Below are positions 58,208 through 64,000 of a stretch of 64,000 bases of DNA, piece after piece. Positions within the stretch are counted from its first letter, which is position 1. Each line of letters starts with the position of its first letter. The notes under the pieces were generated by a model that was not told the origin of the DNA, searched no databases, and was given only the letters and a program-made list of their open reading frames with translations. The DNA is from Paenibacillus phoenicis (GTDB lineage Bacteria; Bacillota; Bacilli; Paenibacillales; Paenibacillaceae): positions 4,473,001 to 4,537,000 of the forward strand of contig NZ_JAYERP010000001.1 of assembly GCF_034718895.1 (NCBI RefSeq), written 5' to 3'. The translations under genes were made by a program, and so were the position numbers.

Positions 58208-59311
58208 CTATTTAGTAAGCCAGGCAGACCAGGCGATGACGACCAGAATGCCCAGCAGGGTGAGCCATGATATCGGATTTGCGAAGTTCATCGTCCAGCC
58301 GATCCCGGTTCTTTTCTCCACAAAAAGAGTTGGGTCCTGCGGATTAAAGTAAATCGCTCCCAGCTTCCAGTAACGGTCATCGTAAACCGGCGCGGCGCTT
58401 GCATTGCCGGGGACACGCCCGCGTCCGATTCGGCTGCCGCCTTGGCCTGTCGTAAAGGTCAGCACCATGGCAAATAATACAATAAATACAGGGACGGCCA
58501 GGCTAACCATCGTGATCACGCTGATATCCATGGGACGAATCATGTTAACTTGAATGAACGAAAACATCAGGATCAACGCCAAGGATGAGGCTACTGTGAA
58601 GACGGACCATCTCCGGCGGAACGCGGCGTTTTGACGGAGCGAGCGCTCTGGATCGGAGGTCCGGAGCTGTTGTTTGCTGTGATGGATCGACCAATTCACA
58701 AACCAGAACAGCAACGTTAAGATGATCTGCATCACGTTAGGAAACAACACGATGCGATAAGATTTAGCGGCACTGCTGACCACTTGACCCGAAAAATCGA
58801 ACTTCATTGCGACCGTATCAGGGATAGACGCGTATTGGCTCAGGGTCAGGGCTGCACTTACGACAATGATGACGGCGTGGATCAGAAACCACTTGCCGGA
58901 TAATGCCAGCCTTTGCCGGCGAAACCCGGTGTCCACCGCAATCAAGGCCGGAGAGTCCGGAGCGGCGGGCAGGGACGGGCGGAGTTTTTTCATCCGGAAG
59001 TAAAACGCTAGATGGAGTCCCGTGGAGATCACGAGGACCACTCCGAGATAAATGGCAAACAGGATACCCTGCTCATTGCCATTCTTGTTCCACAGGCTCA
59101 CGAAGCAGGCAATCAGCAGGAGTGAATAGATGGTTCCGCTGATGGAGGCATACAGCCTGCGCAGCCGCCGCACCGGTTCGCTCCAGTATTGCTCCTCGCT
59201 AACGGATACGCCGAAGCTTACCGTCTCCCGAGTTAAATAAGGCATCAAGGCTAAGGACGCCAGCAAGGGCAAAAACATCAACAATAAGAGAAATGTAGAT
59301 AGTAGCTGCAT
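58208..59311 (-). CDS. DUF1648/DUF5808 membrane protein
   Basis: A 367-residue integral membrane protein with about eight segments. The middle has a DUF1648-like region (QYASIPDTVAMKFDFSGQVV), and the C-terminal part the short DUF5808 pattern (YWKLGAIYFNPQDPTLFVEK). The family often follows YtrA-type GntR regulators, as here (7 bp after the regulator). It is unlikely to be an enzyme; a membrane-stress or immunity-like role is a guess. Confidence 0.8.
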   Translation of the reverse strand: MQLLSTFLLLLMFLPLLASLALMPYLTRETVSFGVSVSEEQYWSEPVRRLRRLYASISGTIYSLLLIACFVSLWNKNGNEQGILFAIYLGVVLVISTGLHLAFYFRMKKLRPSLPAAPDSPALIAVDTGFRRQRLALSGKWFLIHAVIIVVSAALTLSQYASIPDTVAMKFDFSGQVVSSAAKSYRIVLFPNVMQIILTLLFWFVNWSIHHSKQQLRTSDPERSLRQNAAFRRRWSVFTVASSLALILMFSFIQVNMIRPMDISVITMVSLAVPVFIVLFAMVLTFTTGQGGSRIGRGRVPGNASAAPVYDDRYWKLGAIYFNPQDPTLFVEKRTGIGWTMNFANPISWLTLLGILVVIAWSAWLTK

Positions 59312-59317
59312 TTCGGT

Positions 59318-59704
59318 TTACTCCTTTCGAGAAATCTCTTGGTGGATTTGCTCTACAATCCGAAGCAGTTCTTCCTTCTCCATCCCGCGGCAGATGGCTT
59401 CGGCCACGATCGGACGCAGCTCGCGCCGCTGTTTCTCGCGAAATTCCGGCGTAATCGGCGGCATGGCCACCGGATCGACGACAACGCCTTTTTGGCGGTG
59501 GACTTGGATGTAACCTTCCTGCTTCAGAATCGTATAGGCTTTGTTCACCGTATGCAGGTTAACGCCGATATCGGAAGCCAAGCTGCGTACGGAGGGCAAG
59601 GGTTCGCCCAGTTGAAGCCGTCCGCTGGCAATCCCTTCGATAATTTGATTAACCAGTTGTGTATAAATCGGGACCTCCGATTGTAAATCCAACTGAATGA
59701 TCAC
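59318..59704 (-). CDS. GntR-family regulator, YtrA subfamily
   Basis: 128 residues: GntR winged helix (SEVPIYTQLVNQIIEGIASG; LPSVRSLASDIGVNLHTVNK; YTILKQEGYIQVHRQKGVVV) followed by a short C-terminal helix for dimerisation, as in YtrA regulators. The inverted repeat at 59731-59753 is its probable operator. It controls the downstream membrane protein and itself; in B. subtilis YtrA responds to cell-wall antibiotics. Confidence 0.88.
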   Translation of the reverse strand: MIIQLDLQSEVPIYTQLVNQIIEGIASGRLQLGEPLPSVRSLASDIGVNLHTVNKAYTILKQEGYIQVHRQKGVVVDPVAMPPITPEFREKQRRELRPIVAEAICRGMEKEELLRIVEQIHQEISRKE

Positions 59705-59730
59705 GGACAGGCATCTCCTTTTTGTTCTAA

Positions 59731-59753
59731 CTGTTATACATTAACTATAACAG
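59731..59753 (-). promoter_or_regulatory. YtrA-type operator
   Basis: Perfect 8-bp inverted repeat CTGTTATA / TATAACAG with a 7-bp spacer, 27 bp upstream of the gntR-type start codon. Confidence 0.75.
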
Positions 59754-59849
59754 ATAGTTTGTGTGGTGTAAAGTGCTGCAGGAGCGATTGATTGACGGGT
59801 ACCTGAAATCATGATTAGATGATCCTGACCATGAATGGGGGAGTTATAG

Positions 59850-60286
59850 GTGTCGGATCAGACGGAGGGGCGTTTGACCGGATACTTCAGCTGGTATTCA
59901 GCGGGTGGGGTGGAGGCGAACATCAATGCCATGGTGCATCCGCAGCAGCGCCGCCAAGGTATTTTCCGAACTTTGCTGGAGGCGGCGGCAACGGACATGC
60001 GCGAGCAGGGGATTCAAGCCTGCCGATTTAAAGTTCCGGCGGATTCGGATGCCGGTCAACATACCATGGAGCATCTTGGCGCCCAGTTTGACAAATCGCA
60101 GTACGCAATGGAGTTTCTCGCTTTACCGAGCGATGAGATCAGGAACCCGAACCTCGCGCTTCGCCGGAAACGCTGAAGGATTTCGGATTTATGGTGCGCT
60201 GCTCCACACAAGCGTTTGGCGATTCGGAGGAGTGGACGCTGCGTTATTTCGGTAATACCCGGGAGATTACTACACATGTAAGCTAA
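59850..60286 (+). pseudogene. Decayed GNAT acetyltransferase with frameshift
   Basis: From GTG 59850 the frame encodes part of a GNAT domain (RLTGYFSWYSAGGVEANINA, then MVHPQQRRQGIFRTLLEAAA, the acetyl-CoA loop) up to FLALPSDEIRNPN and stops at 60176. A neighbouring frame continues sensibly (LKDFGFMVRCSTQAFGDSEE; WTLRYFGNTREITTHVS) to 60286, so a frameshift lies near 60140. The N-terminal lobe is missing. The product is probably not functional. Confidence 0.65.
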
Positions 60287-60306
60287 AAGCATGGCCATAA
60301 GATGAA

Positions 60307-60351
60307 AAAAACGAGTTCCCTTCACACACCGTGAAGAGAACTCGTTTTTGA
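60307..60351. terminator. Bidirectional terminator before acnA 3' end
   Basis: Stem AAAAACGAGTTC-C-CTTCAC / GTGAAG-A-GAACTCGTTTTT. It ends acnA on the minus strand. Confidence 0.85.
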
Positions 60352-60365
60352 TTTGAAGCGTTGAT

Positions 60366-63083
60366 TTACGCGTTTGCTGCGATCATTTGACGCAATACGG
60401 TTTGCAGGATGCCGCCGTTGTGATAGTAATCCACATCGACCATGCTGTCGAGGCGGGCAATCACCGTGAACTGGAACGTGCTTCCATCCTGGCGGGTTGC
60501 CGTTACGGTTAATTCTTGACCCGGCTTCACGTCGTTGCTCAGGCCTTCGATATCAAACGTTTCGGTGCCGTCGATGCCTAGCGTTTTCCAGCTTAAGCCT
60601 TCCTTAAATTGCAGCGGCAGTACACCCATGCCGACCAGGTTACTGCGGTGGATCCGTTCGAAGCTCTCCGCGATAACCGCTTTGACACCCAGCAGGTACG
60701 TGCCTTTCGCTGCCCAGTCACGGGAGCTTCCGGTACCGTATTCTTTGCCGGCAATGACAACGAGGTTTTGGCCTTCAGCTTGATATTTCATCGAAGCGTC
60801 GTAGATCGACATCACTTCGTCCGTCGGCAGGTATTTCGTTACGCCGCCTTCCGTACCTGGCGCCACTTGGTTGCGGATGCGGATGTTGGCGAACGTGCCG
60901 CGCATCATGACCTCGTGGTTACCGCGGCGGGACCCGTAGGAGTTGAAGTCTTTGCGTTCAACTCCATGCTCTGTCAAATATTTGCCCGCCGGACTGCTTG
61001 GCGAAATGTTGCCCGCCGGAGAGATATGGTCGGTCGTTACCGAATCGCCGAGCAAGGCCAGCACACGTGCACCGCGGATGTCTGCAATGTCGGACAAGCC
61101 TTCGCCAATCTTCTCAAAGAACGGCGGATTTTGGATATAGGTCGATTTCTCATCCCACTCGTACAGCTCGCCTTGCGGAACCGGGATGGAATTCCAGCGT
61201 TCGTTTTGCGTGAAGACATTCTCGTATTTGCTGCGGAACATCTCCGGACTCATCGATTGGCCGATCACTTCCTTAATTTCTTGGGAAGAAGGCCAGATGT
61301 CCTTCAGGTAAACCGGCTTGTTGTCGCGGTCGTAGCCGATCGGATCGTTTTGCAGGTCGATATTCACCGTACCCGCGAGCGCGTAAGCAACGACCAGCGG
61401 CGGAGAAGCCAGATAGTTCGCTTTCACCTGTGCATGGACGCGGCCTTCAAAGTTCCGGTTCCCCGAAAGTACCGCCGCAACCGTCAGATCGTTATCGGCG
61501 ATCGCTGCGCTGACTTCGTCCGGCAATGGACCGGAGTTCCCGATACAGGTTGCGCACCCGTAACCGGCAACGTGGAAGCCAAGTGCTTCGAGCGGCTCGA
61601 TTAAGCCGGCTTTTTGCAGATACTCCGTTACCACGAGGGAGCCTGGGGTCAAGCTGCTCTTCACGTAACCCGGCTTGGTCAGACCGCGTTCAACGGCTTT
61701 CTTCGCCAGCAGGCCAGCGCCGACCATAACGCTTGGGTTGGAGGTGTTGGTACAGCTCGTAATCGCCGCGATAACGACGGCGCCAGTTTTCAGTTCGCTG
61801 GTTGAACCGTCCGGATGCTTCACCGGTACGGACTGCTCGATCTTCTCTTCGGTCAGGCCGTAACCGCCTTTCTCAACCGGCGTGCGGATGATGGAGTTGA
61901 AGCTCTCTTTCATCGCAGTAAGCTCGATGCGGTCCTGCGGACGCTTTGGTCCGGCCAAGCTTGGTACGACGGAGCCAAGATCCAGCTCGATCAGATCGGT
62001 AAATACCGGATCCGGCGTATCGTCCGTGCGGAACATGCCTTGCGCTTTGTAATAGGCTTCAACCAGCGCGATTTGCTCTTCGGAGCGGCCGGTGCTGCGC
62101 AGATAAGCGAGCGTTTCCTTATCTACCGGGAAGTAACCGATCGTTGCACCGTATTCCGGGGCCATGTTTGCCACGGTCGCGCGATCGGCAAGGCTGATGT
62201 TGGTCAGGCCTGGGCCATAGAATTCCACGAATTTGCCGACAACGCCTTTCTTCCGCAGCATTTGCGTAACGGTCAGCGCCAAGTCGGTGGCCGTAGCGCC
62301 CTCAGCCAGGCTGCCGGTGAGCTTAAACCCGATAACTTCCGGAGCGACAAAATAGAGCGGCTGCCCCAGCATGCCCGCTTCGGCCTCGATCCCGCCAACG
62401 CCCCAGCCAACGACGCCAAGACCGTTGATCATCGTCGTATGGGAGTCGGTGCCTACGAGCGAATCTGGGTAAACGAACGTTTCGCCGTTTACGGTCTTCG
62501 TAGCGGCCACAGATGCCAGATACTCCAGGTTGACCTGGTGAACAATCCCGGTAGCCGGAGGTACGGCGCGGAAGTTGTTGAAGGCGGTTTGCGCCCAGCG
62601 CAGGAAGCGATAACGTTCTTCGTTGCGCTCAAACTCAACCTTCATGTTGTACTCAAGCGCATCTGGGGAACCAAACGCGTCGACCATGACGGAGTGGTCG
62701 ATGACGAGGTCAACCGGCACGAGCGGGTTGATTTGTTTCGGATCCCCACCGGCTTTCTTCACGGTGTCGCGCATCGCGGCGAGGTCGACGACGACCGGTA
62801 CACCGGTGAAATCCTGCAATACGATACGAGCGGGGATAAAAGGAATCTCTTTATTCTCATCGCGGCCCTCGCTCCAACCGGCGATTTGCTTCACATGTTC
62901 TTGGGTGATCGCTCTTCCGTCATATTGGCGGACAGCGGCTTCAAGCAATACTTTAATGGAGAACGGAAGTCTGGAAATCTTCCCCAGACCTTGCTGCTCA
63001 AGAGCTTGCAGGTCATAGTAGCGGTAGCTCTTGCCGCCGACCTCCAGCGTACGGGCAGCGGAGAAAAAATCGTTCGCTGACAT
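60366..63083 (-). CDS. acnA: Aconitate hydratase A
   Basis: A 905-residue monomeric 4Fe-4S enzyme interconverting citrate and isocitrate (CitB in Bacillus, where it is also an RNA-binding regulator). The cluster ligands are visible ([35 protein letters not shown]). Other marks are [40 protein letters not shown] and [20 protein letters not shown]. The ATG at 63083 follows AAGGAGG. Full length. The operator at 63105-63121 suggests control by the iclR-type regulator. Confidence 0.97.
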   Translation of the reverse strand: MSANDFFSAARTLEVGGKSYRYYDLQALEQQGLGKISRLPFSIKVLLEAAVRQYDGRAITQEHVKQIAGWSEGRDENKEIPFIPARIVLQDFTGVPVVVDLAAMRDTVKKAGGDPKQINPLVPVDLVIDHSVMVDAFGSPDALEYNMKVEFERNEERYRFLRWAQTAFNNFRAVPPATGIVHQVNLEYLASVAATKTVNGETFVYPDSLVGTDSHTTMINGLGVVGWGVGGIEAEAGMLGQPLYFVAPEVIGFKLTGSLAEGATATDLALTVTQMLRKKGVVGKFVEFYGPGLTNISLADRATVANMAPEYGATIGYFPVDKETLAYLRSTGRSEEQIALVEAYYKAQGMFRTDDTPDPVFTDLIELDLGSVVPSLAGPKRPQDRIELTAMKESFNSIIRTPVEKGGYGLTEEKIEQSVPVKHPDGSTSELKTGAVVIAAITSCTNTSNPSVMVGAGLLAKKAVERGLTKPGYVKSSLTPGSLVVTEYLQKAGLIEPLEALGFHVAGYGCATCIGNSGPLPDEVSAAIADNDLTVAAVLSGNRNFEGRVHAQVKANYLASPPLVVAYALAGTVNIDLQNDPIGYDRDNKPVYLKDIWPSSQEIKEVIGQSMSPEMFRSKYENVFTQNERWNSIPVPQGELYEWDEKSTYIQNPPFFEKIGEGLSDIADIRGARVLALLGDSVTTDHISPAGNISPSSPAGKYLTEHGVERKDFNSYGSRRGNHEVMMRGTFANIRIRNQVAPGTEGGVTKYLPTDEVMSIYDASMKYQAEGQNLVVIAGKEYGTGSSRDWAAKGTYLLGVKAVIAESFERIHRSNLVGMGVLPLQFKEGLSWKTLGIDGTETFDIEGLSNDVKPGQELTVTATRQDGSTFQFTVIARLDSMVDVDYYHNGGILQTVLRQMIAANA

Positions 63084-63104
63084 GAATGAACCTCCTTGAT
63101 TGTA

Positions 63105-63121
63105 GTTTCACTAGATGAAAC
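63105..63121 (-). promoter_or_regulatory. Operator in the acnA leader, same as iclR operator
   Basis: Perfect inverted repeat GTTTCA / TGAAAC with a 5-bp spacer, 22 bp before the acnA start codon. It has the same half-sites and spacing as the site at 54869-54885. Confidence 0.6.
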
Positions 63122-63317
63122 ATTATTTCAAAAATTCCTGATTTAAGTATACCTTTCCTACCGTGGGGAGTAAAGTACTTTTTGTACCTGATTTAGGCTC
63201 GTTTGGGCTGTATCGGTGCGGTTGAATGGGCTTTCAAGCCTAGGCCGGCCAGGTGTAAAACATACTCCCTCCCAGGCGTTCATATAATGGCTAATAGTGA
63301 AAAGGAGGCGTGGACGT

Positions 63318-64000
63318 ATGGCGGAGGAATGGAAGAAGACGTTATCGGTTTATGTAAACGAACAGAACCAGGACGAAGTGGACTATCGCACGCCTAGCGG
63401 AGGCACGGTCGTAACCGATGTGGATTATCTAATGCGGCGGGGTGAGCGGAAGCGCAGACTGGAGAGCTGGTATCGCCTTCGGGGAGCCTCGCCGCTGCGC
63501 TGCGAGACCCGGGCCAAGCTGGTGCGTGAGATCGAGAAGCGCGAGGGCGAGATCGAGGTCGATCTGCAGCTGTCCCGCAAAATATACTATGAAAAAGGCG
63601 GAGCCCGCCATCAGGAGGAGCGAATCGAAAAGCAGCGCCTAACCTTGGCGCGCGACGGTTCCGGCTGGATCGTCAGCAAGGTGGAACAGCCGGTGCCTGA
63701 GCGGCATCCGGTGATGGTGCTCCCTGATCATAATGAAGAGGAAGCGGCGGGGAGCAAGGGAGCTGTGCCGCGGCCGTTTTTGAACCACGAAGTTCTCGGG
63801 ATAGGCGGCGCACGCAGCATCGCTTACCGTCGCGAGGAAGCCGTGATATACGCTGATCGGTGGTGGGACAGCTTTAATCCGGAATTCGCCGCCTTTGAGG
63901 TGGATTGCACGAACTATATCTCCCAGTGCCTCTTTGCAGGCGGAGCCCCAATAAACTATACTGGAAAAAGAGAATCGGGCTGGTGGTACAAAGGTTATGT
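63318..64000 (+). CDS. Amidase-domain protein (Amidase_6-like), 3' end cut by window
   Basis: ATG 63318 follows AAAGGAGGCG. 227 codons are visible, open to the window end. The first ~165 residues are charged and helical without a signal peptide (ETRAKLVREIEKREGEIEVD). The C-terminal visible part matches the Amidase_6 start: AIYRREEA-type region, YADRWWDSFNPEFAAFEVDC and TNYISQCLFAGGAP, with the catalytic-type Cys in DCTNYISQ. It may act on cell wall peptides. Absence of a signal peptide is notable. Confidence 0.85.
   Translation, partial: MAEEWKKTLSVYVNEQNQDEVDYRTPSGGTVVTDVDYLMRRGERKRRLESWYRLRGASPLRCETRAKLVREIEKREGEIEVDLQLSRKIYYEKGGARHQEERIEKQRLTLARDGSGWIVSKVEQPVPERHPVMVLPDHNEEEAAGSKGAVPRPFLNHEVLGIGGARSIAYRREEAVIYADRWWDSFNPEFAAFEVDCTNYISQCLFAGGAPINYTGKRESGWWYKGY

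Noticed and set aside
61815-63080. 421-codon plus-strand frame across acnA
   Set aside because: It is the antisense shadow of aconitase; no ribosome-binding site or domain.

Overview
The window looks like chromosomal DNA of a spore-forming member of the Bacillales, most likely Paenibacillus or a close relative. The pointers are strong AGGAGG ribosome-binding sites, many GTG and TTG starts, a Spo0E-like phosphatase, an LTA synthase, bacilliredoxin, YneF, a KinB-like sensor kinase and a complete myo-inositol (iol) operon. Gene families such as the DUF2935-superoxide dismutase fusion and the copper-amine-oxidase-N/hydrolase fusion also fit. Base composition is moderately GC-rich, with two very GC-rich low-complexity stretches (about 15.9-16.85 kb and 44.25-44.78 kb). 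There are no rRNAs, tRNAs, CRISPR arrays or prophage genes.

Layout. 0-4.2 kb: the end of an ABC-2 permease, a truncated lipoprotein, a CstR-like persulfide-sensor operon with two rhodanese-type proteins, and a NAGPA-like phosphodiester glycosidase. 4.2-13.6 kb: an AraC regulator divergent from a MATE exporter, LTA synthase, a structured leader with a tiny upstream ORF and two terminators in front of a MutS2-like ATPase, free methionine sulfoxide reductase, a Spo0E-like protein and an alpha/beta hydrolase. 13.7-22.5 kb: a GNAT protein, an ECF vitamin transporter (T, S and fused A components) with a BirA-type operator before the S gene, two MFS exporters, two small Paenibacillus-type proteins, a MarR regulator and a truncated ABC ATPase. 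22.8-31.3 kb: iolD-E-C-A-G-B followed by a LacI-family regulator, which together convert myo-inositol to central metabolites. 31.3-38.3 kb: a BaiN/YhiN-type flavoprotein, sensor kinase, bacilliredoxin, NAD synthetase, a decayed intergenic region and an IS1595-like transposase under an apparent SOS promoter.

38.3-45 kb: a Yip1 protein and a MacAB-like export system, an AraC-GyrI regulator, acpS and mutY. 45-55.7 kb: a 113-bp tandem repeat array, a small protein, sodA, GNAT, signal peptidase I, rnhA, queG, an HD-GYP protein, yneF, folE, the DUF2935-SOD fusion, a membrane-anchored hydrolase and an IclR regulator. 55.7-64 kb: a second array of the same 113-bp repeat family, a secreted hydrolase, a GntR (YtrA-type) operon, a decayed GNAT gene, aconitase and the start of an amidase-domain protein.

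The observations most worth following are: (1) the leader-peptide attenuator in front of the Smr-less MutS2-like gene, which suggests induction by translation stress; (2) a BirA operator on a YkoE-like rather than BioY-like ECF transporter; (3) overlapping LexA-like boxes on the promoter of a transposase-like gene; (4) identical 17-bp operator architecture in front of both the iclR-type gene and acnA; (5) two arrays of the same hairpin-forming 113-bp repeat.
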